This document shows, piece after piece, positions 26,004 through 64,000 of a stretch of DNA of 64,000 nucleotides (positions are counted from its first letter, which is position 1; each line of letters starts with the position of its first letter). Below the pieces are notes generated by a model that did not search any database, had not been told where the DNA came from, and was given only the letters and a program-made list of their open reading frames with translations. The translations under genes were made by a program, and so were the position numbers. Where the stretch lies: positions 310,001 through 374,000 of the forward strand of contig CAVNZM010000004.1 of NCBI GenBank assembly GCA_963693365.1, in the 5' to 3' direction. Source of the DNA: Amoebidium appalachense. Its lineage: Eukaryota; Ichthyosporea.

Positions 26004-27296
26004 ATGTGTGTGTGTGTGTGTGTGTGTTGGGAGGTGAAGACTGAGGGGGGCGAAGAGGCAGGGGAGTAAAACATTGCGAGTACAATTGTGTTTGTTTGTG
26101 TGGCCTGCGACAATTGTGTTTGTTTGTGTGGCCTAAGTTGGGGTGAAGGGGATTTCTGAGTCATGCACGAGACGACAGATCTTCAAAACAAACTTTGAAA
26201 AAGAAAGAAAGCGGCCGAATATCTAGAAGAGATCGAATATGGGTCCCAGAGCTGACCATGCAAACCTCTGAAGAGATCGAATATGGGTCCCAGAGCTGAC
26301 CATGCAAACCTCTGCTCCATTCGCGCTTTCAAAAGGCCAAAATATTATTGGCTGTCGTGTGTGCCTATGTGTGTGTGTTGGTGTGTGTGGGTGTCACGGT
26401 GTAGCCTCAGTATGTTTTGGGTGATTGGCAGGAAAGGGATCCGGAGGGGAAGGGGAGGGGGGCGGGACAGGGGGCAGGGGCTATGCAATGTGCAGCAATG
26501 CTGAGAAGTTAAAACTTTGAAAGGAAGACATCTGCAATATTATGAAAGGCTGGAGGCTTGTAAGTTGTTGGATGGTTGCCTGAAGAGGCTGAAGTGCTGT
26601 GATCACGGTGTGTGCGTGTGTGTTGCGCACGGATGCTCAGTATGTGTGTGCAGGAGGGGAAAGGGGTTGGTCCCGATGAGTAGGGAAAATCATGCATGGG
26701 GAAGGGGGGGAAGGCATACGTATGGGTGGTGCCACTGGCCAAGCAAGCTGTGGGATCATCCATGACAGGCATTGTGATGTAGGGCATGGATGTGTGTGAT
26801 AAAACAGCCGGTGGGGTGGGTGACAGCGGTAGGACGAATGGGGAAGAGAATCTGGGGGCAGCAAGCCACAGTTAGGGGCCGAGAGACCAAGCGGGTAGCT
26901 TAGAGCAGAGAGAGGGACGATTATACTGCGAAACAGAAGTGCTGGTACGGGCATTTATTGGGCATTCGAGCGGTACATTCTGTAAGTATGGGCATCATCG
27001 GTCACTCATATTATAAGCCTACCCCGTAGGCGTGACCTGGCGCATGGCACCTACTAGGCTACCCATGTTTAGATGACTAATTAAATCATTTGGCTACTGT
27101 CTAAGTTTAATCACTAATAATCAAATCATTTGGCTACTGTCTAAGTTTAATAACTAACAAATTGGCTACTGTCTAAGTTTAATAACTAATAATCAAATCA
27201 TTTGTCTAAGTTTAATAACTAATAACAAAATCATTTGGCTTTTGTTAGTTATTAAACTTTTTGGCTTTTGTTAGTTATTAAACTTACTGTCTAAGT
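24062..27296. other. Intergenic region between membrane-protein and carbonic anhydrase genes
   Basis: AATAAA at 24579-24584 is a likely poly(A) signal for the upstream plus-strand gene. On the minus strand AATAAA at 26954-26959 (TTTATT on plus) suits the carbonic anhydrase. G- and C-runs occur at 24890-25083 and 25578-25614, and GT tracts at 25940-26035. A plus-strand frame at 25742-25910 after an AG acceptor ends RRKKKTVIVTANPKGREGED, which could be a terminal exon; no partner exon or family was found. Confidence 0.45.
26085..26313. repeat. Two short tandem duplications
   Basis: A unit of about 30 bp with ACAATTGTGTTTGTTTGTGT is doubled near 26089-26140. A 48-bp unit with GAAGAGATCGAATATGGGTC and CCAGAGCTGACCATGCAAAC is doubled at about 26222-26313 with no visible difference between copies. 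Confidence 0.9.
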
Positions 27297-27301
27297 TTAA
27301 T
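27070..27301. repeat. Direct and inverted AT-rich repeats at the carbonic anhydrase 3' end
   Basis: Repeats of ATTTGGCTACTGTCTAAGTT then TAATAACTAAT run toward the stop codon at 27297. Inverted copies (TTTTGTTAGTTATTAAACTT at about 27240-27290) face direct copies (AAGTTTAATAACTAATAAC), so the transcript can form long hairpins. The array is in the immediate 3' UTR. Confidence 0.85.
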
Positions 27302-28863
27302 AAAACCTCAAACCTTCACTTGTGGCCTTGGTGGAGTCATAGACAATGCGGTCGTTGAGGGGCTGTGTGGGGCGGAAGTTTCCAGCCATCTTGCGACCCA
27401 ACTCGTCCTTGACGCTGCGCAGGAGCTGCAGCTGGTTCCTAGTTGCACTGACGGGGGTCTGCATGACCACCCACGTGACTGCCTCGTTGCACATGGGCGT
27501 GGTCAGAGACCCCTGGCGGTATGTCCAGTAGGCCATACTGGAAGGGAACAGGGACGGGTATGTGAGGGCCGTCACAGACACCGTCTCCTTCTCGGAGAAC
27601 ACAGCAGGAATCTCGTCGTCAAATTTTGGTTCGAATCTTTCATTGGACAGGGCCCTGATCTGGGGTGCGATGGCAACCAATGGGGCGTAAGGAGTTCGGC
27701 CCTCCTCAATGAACACACCAATCACAAGCAGGCCGTCCCCGTGGGTGATGGCGTTGGTCAGGTTGCCATATTTGGCATTCATGTGCACCATGTGGAGCTC
27801 GGCTGGATGGTGCTTGCCGTTAACCCTGGGGGTAGCAAGTGGGTGTGAGTGGGTGCGAAAAGGGACAGACGGAGAGGAGGGATTTTGCGCAAGAAGACAA
27901 ACATGCAACGCCTGAGAAATGTATGGAGTGAAAGGCTACAGTGTGGACAACTTGAAGCTCGGAGAAGCCGTATGTACTGTACTTTGTCTATTTTATGAAC
28001 ACACAGTTATGATAGCAGCACACCTGCTCACTACGGCTGTACATACCAGTCGTCAATGCGGGCCACCATGCACCTACTGCTATTGAAGTCACCTGCAGCA
28101 CAACACCTTGGTGCATGCATGGGGGCACATGGCCTGGGGTGCTTACGTGTGCTCGGAGCCGGTGGTGTGGTCTGCGCCCCAGTGCAGGTGGAACTGAAGG
28201 AAGATGTAGTTGTCGTAGTGTGTGCCGTTGAAGAACTTCACGGTGATGGGGAACTCGCTCCACAGTGTCGCGTCCATCTGTACATGTACATAAGCATAAG
28301 CGTTAATGGATGATGTGTGCACGTGATTGCCTGGCCTAGGTGCGCACCGCATCAGCTGAGGATTCAGAGAGAGGGGGGTTTCGGGAAGAACTGAGCCATA
28401 GAGAAGGAGAAAGCAACGATGCACATTAATCATGGTGCAGCCTTGCTCATGAAAACAAATGCATGATATGATGCCCGAGTGGCATAACAACAGTGGTAGC
28501 TGTGCAGCTGCATGGTGCACACACCTGGATAGTATGGCCGTTGTTGCTGACATTGTAGGCGGCCAGACTCATGGGGCTGAGGCTGATTGTCCACCTCTTG
28601 AGCGCATCGGTGCCCTGTGTGGCCGTGGTTGGGATATTGATGGGCGACTGGTGCGTGCCTCCACAGCTTTGGGGGAACTTTCCAGGCCAGTTCTTGGGCC
28701 CATTTTCAGCCTCACGGTCGTAGCTCCATTCGGACCGCCGGCCACGGATGAAGCTGAGCTCTGAGTGCGGCACCACACGCACAGGCGCACTGCTGGATGC
28801 GGGCGCAGAGGCAACAAGGAGGGCGGCCGTGGAGGCCACGGCACAGAACAGAACAGACCGCAT
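27297..28863 (-). CDS. Secreted alpha-class carbonic anhydrase
   Basis: Hydrates CO2 to bicarbonate and a proton. Exons 28863-28525, 28277-28147 and 27825-27297 join in phase to 332 residues ending SEGLRFY and TAA. A signal peptide opens the protein (MRSVLFCAVASTAALLVASA), so it enters the secretory route and works outside the cell or in a lumen. The catalytic set is complete: proton-shuttle His in SNNGHTIQ (about H110), zinc ligands in FHLHWG (H143, H145) and AELHMVH (H168, with the canonical 23-residue gap), the GSEHT Glu (E155) and the SLTTP threonine. CGGTHQSPINI is the usual N-terminal block. An in-frame upstream ATG at 28950 exists, but the signal peptide supports 28863. The C-terminal part is longer than vertebrate cytosolic forms. 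The stop codon abuts a tandem repeat array. Confidence 0.95.
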
Positions 28864-28992
28864 GATGATCAGTGTTCGCCGGGAAGAAGGCTCAACTGGG
28901 GGCGGTGTGGCTTTCACAACGGGGAACTTTGGAAATCGAAACGGCGGCAACGTCTCTTATAGCTGCTTTTTTAGGGGCAAATTTTATGCGAA

Positions 28993-29224
28993 CCAATAGA
29001 AACAGTGCGAAATCGCTCATTGGGCATACTATTGTGCGCAGTTCGAAAAGGTGATCAAAATGCAGTAATGGAACGATGGCAAGTGGCTTGCATGGCATGC
29101 TCTACAATGCATATAGATACCTTTATGTTTCTGTAGCCTAGTGACTGTACCTGTAGACATGTCCTCCACATGTCCTCCACCCTTTTTGAAATTGCGGGCT
29201 TCCTATTGGCTGGTGTCAGCCAAT
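28993..29224. promoter_or_regulatory. Carbonic anhydrase promoter with CCAAT boxes
   Basis: CCAAT lies at 28993-28997, about 130 bp upstream of the start codon. At 29205-29224 the perfect inverted repeat ATTGGCTG-GTGT-CAGCCAAT places two CCAAT boxes face to face. This arrangement suggests NF-Y type control of the minus-strand gene. Confidence 0.5.
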
Positions 29225-30486
29225 CATATAGCAGACAATCACCGTCTTTGGGCTTGCCGTGTGCCGAGTTCAGCTGAGTCAGCTCATCCTAATATTTTTT
29301 TATATAATGACTTTATTGATGTGCTCATGCAGAAAAGGAGATATCGCAGATATCTCAAAGAGACGACTGGTATCGAGTCGCTCACATAATGTACATGTGG
29401 AGGTAGACTCGCAGATATATACATAATACCCAAAAATTATATTGGACATATTAGCAAGTCTGAGTCATGACCAATGTGGATGAAGTCTACGATTAAAGCC
29501 TATCTATTTTGTGCGCACGTGACTCACATGATTTATTACTTTGAATACAGAAGTCTCTCTACTGTAACAATGTATCAACGTGTATATATATTGCAGAGTT
29601 ATGTGCAAACTTTCAAAGTGTCTGCTCACGTGTGCTGTAACATGTGCCTGACGTGAACGCGTCACTGCCGCATGCAACTTCTATAAATAACTTTGAATAG
29701 TGTAGGAATTTCATGATTCATGATGCCCGGCATGTCCCATACAGCAAGTCGGAACCTCGTGACGGATTATCATAGTTGTAGGCTAAATCAACGAAACTTT
29801 ATAATTTACCTATTGATATCTCAATTGGGACCACACGTATAATGGAACTGGTTCAATATAACTTTAGGTATATTTTGCGGAACTATTTTCCGTTTTCCGC
29901 CCCCCCAAGTGTTCTGTTCCCGCTGTTCAAATTCTGTAGATCTGGATTCATTGGAAGTGTGCCTGCCTCAGGCTGATCATGACAACTGCAACACACCATT
30001 CCTACATGGATATCAACCAAAAGAAAATAGTATATACTGTGGTGGTCTCCTAAACCTTGTGCGGCATGCGCATACATGATATTACAGTGACGCATGTGCA
30101 TATTATTGTTCTGTACACCGGAGTGTGCCGGTGCACGTGGCTGTTTTGTGCACATGTTACAATAGCAGCACGATCTCCCTAAACTCCATGTTTACACATC
30201 CCTCACCCTGGCTCTGCCTTGTCGGTGCTCCAAAACACACATACAAATCCCCCTAGACTCAGTGCCTGCACATGGTCGCATTCACGTGCAGGTCACGTGA
30301 CACATGCGATGCCATACTGCCGTCTACAGCAACAACCACGGCAGCATGTATACCGGCCCAGCACGAAATATACTTATCGGCAGCCCACTGAACTCGCCCA
30401 TTTTCTCTTTTTCATGTATGTCCCTCCTTTTTTGTAAAATCACCCTTTTTGGCCTCCCGGTAGTGGATTTTGCAGGATTTGACTTC

Positions 30487-30529
30487 TTTGAGGTCCAAAA
30501 ACCTCAAATTTTCCCCGGCCCCGCCGGGG
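30487..30529. repeat. Two adjacent perfect hairpins
   Basis: TTTGAGGT (30487-30494) pairs with ACCTCAAA (30501-30508) over a 6-nt loop. CCCCGGC (30513-30519) pairs with GCCGGGG (30523-30529) over CCC. Spacing between the stems is only 4 nt. Confidence 0.8.
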
Positions 30530-31190
30530 AGGGAGAATTCAAAAATTGCCCGCTCCTGATATGGTACCCGGGCCGTTTTTTTGATGATTCATGATATTCT
30601 TGACACAATTATCGATATATCATGCCCCGAACAAAGCCGCTTGAAATACCGGGTAAGCGGCTAGGCTGTTAGGCTGGTACAGTTATTGGTTTTTAGGTTC
30701 TTCCACAACTTCATTATAGATGTGTTTCTTCTGTAGCCTGTGGCGTTTGGCACTACAGACATCTGAGGTACGTACAGCGGCTGCGCGGGCCGGGCCGGTC
30801 GACATCGCATCGATCGATATCATGAGCTCTGGCTGTACAGCATTTCAACCCCCCCCCCCCCCCCCCCCCCCCCCACCCCCCAACACACACACACGCCCAC
30901 ACACACACACACACACACACACACTTTTTTCTTTGCCAGCTATAAACGCGTTACTCTGTTCAATTTTCTTCGCTCTCGTTTGTTTTGGCAATTATGCACT
31001 CCAGTCGCCCCATGTGCACGTGCACGGCAGGAACTTTGTATCGGGGGTTTATGCCATTTGTATTGCTGCGGACATCGTCAGGGGCCCAGCCTCACTTGAC
31101 GGCCTACTGCGTTTTCCAGCGCAGCCAATGCAGCTAGTGACTTATGTACACTGTATGCAATAAAGCAACCCTACAAGTATAGAAACCCCC

Positions 31191-31502
31191 TTATAGATAT
31201 GGATAAGCAGAAGCTAGCATTAGCAACTCCGAGAGAAAGTTAAGACACCGTATCACAATATCAAACTGTGCAGCACTAATAAGGTGATCTAACACGGTCA
31301 TTTTATAACGGATATACTGGGGGAAAGAAGTAGAAAAGGGAATAAAACCGCCCATAACCTCCGGTTCTACCACATTAATAATAATAGCTAAAAGGTCACA
31401 CTTATTGATAGATATGAATCCGCGAGTAAACCGCCCCCCACACATATTACACATACGAGCAGGAGACACCAAAAACCGATTACAACGCCAAGACATAATC
31501 AT
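31191..31502 (-). CDS. Hypothetical small ORF, 103 codons
   Basis: An uninterrupted frame starts MIMSWRCNRFLVSPARMCNM and ends MLASAYPYL. It is not low complexity and has a CxxC pair (CNMCGG). A TATA-like GTATAAATA lies just upstream of its ATG, which is close for a core promoter. Composition is AT-rich, unlike the GC-rich exons of the window's real genes. It could be a small gene, a mobile-element remnant or chance; no family was recognised. Confidence 0.25.
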   Translation of the reverse strand: MIMSWRCNRFLVSPARMCNMCGGRFTRGFISINKCDLLAIIINVVEPEVMGGFIPFSTSFPQYIRYKMTVLDHLISAAQFDIVIRCLNFLSELLMLASAYPYL

Positions 31503-31739
31503 CTTTGCATATTTATACGAGACACTGACATCATAAATAAACGAATCTAGCCTACATAGGAGCGAGATTGTCTAACCGTATCTGCCATCTGGGCTACGAG
31601 TAGTTGGTGTTTGTTGAATTTATCTTGTGATTGTTATCGATTGGTTTCTTTTATGTAAGTTATTCCTATTTTATTGTTTATAAATAGCCTACTAAGCCAG
31701 GCCACGGCGGCATGGGCCCATCTTGAACAGCTCACGGCC

Positions 31740-31761
31740 ATCTTGAACAGCTGTTCAAGAT
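31740..31761. repeat. Perfect 22-bp palindrome with an upstream half copy
   Basis: ATCTTGAACAG is followed directly by its reverse complement CTGTTCAAGAT. The centre is an E-box, CAGCTG. A direct copy of the left half, ATCTTGAACAGCT, lies 20 bp upstream at about 31720-31732. Confidence 0.9.
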
Positions 31762-33376
31762 ATGACACGCGGGATGAGGGGGGAAAGACTGAGCAAGGCC
31801 TCCAATGTGGGTTTGAACAAGTGTGCAACGTTCTTTTCTTATGGTGAGAAATGCAAAGCAATAGCCCCGGCGGGGTCAAGCATCGGTGGGCGCGCTGGGT
31901 GGGGTGGGGAGAAGGGGCGCGGGGGGGGTGGGGGAGAGGGGGGGGGGAAAATCTACTACCGGGGGGATGTGGGGTTTTTTGTTTTATTTTTTTTTGGGGG
32001 GCGGGGGAGGGGGGTTGCATCAGTTGGTTTATAAGCCAGTGGAACGCCGGAATCGGATAGTTTGTTTTGCATTGCTGCAGTGCTTTTGTTCCTCGATGTG
32101 CGTAACCACGTGCTCTTCAGGGCCAGGGGCTCTGGGTGCTATGTAGTACTGAATAAATGTTGTAACAGGTACTCGACAGTGTTTTGTGCATTTATCGTTG
32201 TTGGGAATGGGTAAGCGTTGTGCACACGGTGCTCACTTCCCAAAAATACAAGGTTGACCAAATTCGCAAATGTGCAAGATATGAAGTGACTTGAAACACG
32301 ACCCCGATAGAGTGCAACGTGCAACGAACCAGTCATGCTCGCTTTCATTTTCACTTTCCTGCAATCTAACTTGACACCTACTGTACAACAGTAAGCAAGT
32401 CAATAAAACCAGCATCAACCTTCATGTAAGAAATCGTGCAGTGACAAGAATGATGTTCACAAAGGCCAAAACCAAAGTAAGCCCTACGATGCCTGTCCAA
32501 CCTGCACATCGGATTCAACAAGGCTACGTGTGCTAGCTTTTGGTTGGTGGGAAAACCAAAAGTCTGTGCAAGTTCCACACCGTAAAACCACTTGGGCGCT
32601 TTACCTTACTGAGTAGGCAGGTATCAACTACTGCAAGTTGGGGTGGCTCTTTTTTTTCAAGGGTGCGGAGGTACTTTAGACATGCAGCCGAAGGTCTAAC
32701 ACTGTGGCTGTTGGAGCAAACGTCCATATACTTCGCCTCACGTCATATATAAAAAGGCCTACGTCCTACTCCGATGTCATGTGAGGCTTTTCTAAAAAAA
32801 AATTCGCTGGCTGCTGCAGAGCCGCAAGTCCGGGGCATGACTGACAAACTGGCAGTCAAGAGCCGAGTCCGGACTGCACTCCAAAATTTGCACGCCAACG
32901 TTTCATGCTATCTCTTTTCTGGTAGGATAAACTAAGAACATACTTGTAAAATCCTCTCTTTTACACAACCACGCATGTAATTTCCTGCCAAAGCATGCCA
33001 GCTCATATGGGTTACTATATATATTGAATAGTCTTTTGCTAAGCGCTTCCCCTACACTTGCTTACTTCTTCATTTAAAACTTATCTTCATGACGTCAGCA
33101 GGTATAGTCTCAAAAATCCGCGTCTAACATGCAAGCCGCTGAGCTGAAACGTCGGGGAGTGGCACGGGAGTGGCCCAGCATCAGCAAATGGTTGGAGTCG
33201 ACGTCATTCGTGAAGGCCGGTACCGTCACTTCCCTGGCACTGCAAGGCGGGGGGGGGGAGGATCCTAGCACGTGATTACATACTAACAATACAAATAGTT
33301 TTGGTATATCTCCTAATATTCTATAGATGCGTGCACGGTGTTGAATTTTGGCCACCTACATGTACACAGTACGGAG

Positions 33377-33457
33377 GGTACCACCGTGGTCCTCGAGAAA
33401 TCAGAGGGCCGTGGTACCACAGCGGTGACACGCATATTCGGTCCGCTGAAGGTGTCA
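33377..33457. repeat. Nested inverted repeats, possible structured RNA
   Basis: GGTACCACCGTGGTCCTC (33377-33394) pairs with GAGGGCCGTGGTACC (33404-33418). Just after it, AGCGG and GTGACAC are followed by CCGCT and GTGTCAC in crossing order, which is the order needed for an H-type pseudoknot. No known ribozyme core was recognised. Confidence 0.5.
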
Positions 33458-33549
33458 CATATATAGTTCCAGCCTCAGACTACCTACCTATAAATGATAA
33501 AAGATAAGATGGATACGTATTTTTCCTTACCACCCCCTTGTACAACCTT

Positions 33550-33830
33550 AATATACATACTTGGGTGCTTCTTAAAGAGGTCTTGTTTTGCGGCACCTTT
33601 TTTAATTCAATAACCTTGTACTGCACCGAAGGTCTAAATTTTCAACCTCTTACCATTTAGCCTTGTGGGCACGGAGGTGTACACCAGACCATTACATACA
33701 TACTTGCGTGCTTCTTAAAGAGGTCTTGTTTTGCAGCACCTTTTTTAATTCAATAACCTTGTACTGCACCGAAGGTCTAAATTTTCAACCTCTTACCATT
33801 TAGCCTTGTGGGCATGGAGGTGCGCACCAG
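33550..33830. repeat. Tandem duplication of about 145 bp
   Basis: Both copies contain GTGCTTCTTAAAGAGGTCTT, AATAACCTTGTACTGCACCG and TACCATTTAGCCTTGTGGGC. They differ at a handful of positions. It lies just downstream of the UGGT 3' end. Confidence 0.9.
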
Positions 33831-34122
33831 ACCACCCCTTACCATCTCTAATCATTTATTATTATTGAAGCAGCGGTCTCCTTCGCCACTCACCAAACTA
33901 TGGGGAGGTGCCTGGGCCCCCCGTCAACAAATTTGTGCCTTGGGCCACTTTAAATTATAGCGCCTATGTGCCAAATTAGTGGGCCATTTGAGTTGGAAGC
34001 AATCAACATCAAGACATTAACACTCTACTCAATCATCTGTGAGCGTAAACCAACCACACAGAACACTTCGTGCATGAGCAAACACCAACCACATTCCAAA
34101 ACCGTGGCGCACTGCCAGCCAA

Positions 34123-62916
<28,794 letters not shown>

Positions 62917-63900
62917 CTGCACAGCACGGTTTAGGGGGAATAAGTGGGAGGTGGGTGGTGGAAAGAGGGGGTCGACAGTGTCCAAACATTTTCGCCAGTT
63001 CGTAAGTATAGAAACAGCAGTGTGTATGCTGGTGAACATTTAGGCACGTCGTGTGTTTTTGAAGTTTCTCGTATTCTATTCTTGCGTGTCTCCGGGTCTT
63101 TTTGTGTCATTTCATTTGTGTGTGTGTGGCGCCCGTCTATTTATGTTGCCAAACGTTTGCGTGTGGGAAAGTAAGCATGTCATACTGCGTACTTCATGTT
63201 CGTATGTGAACCTTTTGTAACCGATCCGAAACGGGTAGGTAGTCTGTGTGATAACTTGTTGGCGTGGGTATATGTGCATGTCTGCTGGTGTACATGCTTT
63301 CCTTCACATGTCTTTATGTGGGTGGGTAGGCGGCTGTGGGTGGGTGGTTGTCGGCGGGTGTTGTGCGCCTTGGGGTGTTTGCAGGTGGGAGGGCCATCAG
63401 AGTTAATGAGCGCGTGTGCGCATGCAGTGTGTAATGGTGTGTATGCGCGGGGTATGTTTGTGCGTAAGTCCAGAAGTGTGTGCACCCCTAACCTGAGTGT
63501 ACGGATGTGCATGTGTTTGAAGCTATTCTGTGTATGAGTTTGCAGGTGTGGTTGCCTGTGTGTGTTGCCAACTCCGGCCTACTGAATGTGTGTGTATGGT
63601 CGTGCCAGGAACATGCCACACACCCCGCACAGTCAAACTTCTTCTGTGTTCTGCCCTGCACCCTTCCCCTCACTCCGCCTACTCAACACAGAGCTCGCAG
63701 AGAGAAGCAAGCAAAGGGTCACAGGCACGTCGGGTCATACCCGACGGCACGAATGCAAGGCAAGGTACAAAGCCATGCAGGCAAAGTCGAAAGCACAGAG
63801 GTTAGATGCAGAGGAGGTAGGGAGAACGGGCGATGGGGGTGGGGGAGGGGACAGGCCAGGATAATACTTCACAGGCAAGGAGGAGGAAGAGGAGGAGGAA

Positions 63901-63933
<33 letters not shown>

Positions 63934-64000
63934 CTTAAGCATGGGCCGTGCCTCAGGACGCGCTGCAGATCTATCACCAAGGCCTACTCACGGCTGGTTA
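62917..64000. other. UGGT 5' flank and possible neighbouring exon
   Basis: GT-rich DNA without clear promoter boxes lies upstream of the UGGT start. GTCGGGT-CAT-ACCCGAC near 63730 forms a perfect 7-bp hairpin. At about 63932-63985 the minus strand reads LVIDLQRVLRHGPCLK before a GTCCCC sequence and a C-run, the same layout as several true donors here. This may be an exon of the next minus-strand gene. Confidence 0.35.

Larger units (their letters stand above)
29225..34122. other. Large AT-richer intergenic region
   Basis: About 4.9 kb between the carbonic anhydrase promoter and the 3' end of UGGT. It holds AT-rich sequence, hairpins near 30487-30529, a (C)n(CA)n tract at 30849-30924, a small minus-strand frame at 31191-31502, a long palindrome at 31740, a tandem duplication at 33550-33830 and AATAAA on the minus strand at 33855-33860 (TTTATT on plus), the likely UGGT poly(A) signal. 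No conserved gene was recognised. Confidence 0.55.

Noticed and set aside
30790-30835. Cloning-vector polylinker look-alike (GTCGAC, ATCGAT, GATATC, GAGCTC close together)
   Set aside because: There is no flanking vector sequence, and the spacing does not match a known polylinker. Chance clustering is the simpler reading.
32378-32752. Overlapping small frames as a transposase fragment
   Set aside because: Neither strand shows a catalytic triad or a recognisable domain, and the frames are short and conflicting.

Overview
This is a piece of a eukaryotic nuclear genome. All six recognisable genes are split by spliceosomal introns (GT-AG, with one clear GC-AG), the proteins include ER, mitochondrial and secreted types, and CCAAT boxes mark the gene starts. 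The lineage cannot be fixed from the sequence. A single-celled eukaryote or alga with GC-rich exons and introns of a few hundred bases fits best. The most striking property is the density of low-complexity DNA in introns: (GT/CA)n up to about 230 bp, homopolymer G or C runs up to 52 nt, (GA)n tracts, tetranucleotide arrays and several minisatellites.

Layout. 1732-9711 (minus): WDR1/AIP1, the actin-disassembly cofactor, 16 exons found, lacking its last exon (off the left edge) and a short first exon. 11923-14214 (plus): an NDUFAF3-like mitochondrial complex I assembly factor, 5' end unresolved. 15620-17261 (minus): a two-exon acidic protein with FGDF/FGEF motifs and a weak match to the aftiphilin clathrin-binding box. 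20559-24061 (plus): a six-exon, 295-residue membrane protein with a Cys-containing lumenal or extracellular domain and a tail with two PPAY motifs; I do not recognise the family. 27297-28863 (minus): a secreted alpha-type carbonic anhydrase, three exons, 332 residues. 34123-62916 (minus): a complete UDP-glucose:glycoprotein glucosyltransferase (UGGT) of 41 exons; the exons join in phase to 1553 residues with a signal peptide and a C-terminal HRDEL. The right edge may hold one exon of another minus-strand gene.

WDR1 and the NDUFAF3-like gene face away from each other across about 2.2 kb. The aftiphilin-like and membrane-protein genes are also divergent, around a triple CCAAT block at 18687-18745. 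Otherwise the genes are unrelated housekeeping functions and do not form one pathway.

Repeats. A dispersed element occurs at 1-235, 6957-7245 and about 59790-59920. A foldback element of about 1.27 kb with inverted termini lies in UGGT intron 37. A 24-bp minisatellite abuts a UGGT 3' splice site in frame with the exon. Other tandem arrays and hairpins are listed. No rRNA, confident tRNA, CRISPR array or intact transposase was seen. The best candidates for something undescribed are the use of microsatellites as splice sites and the foldback element.
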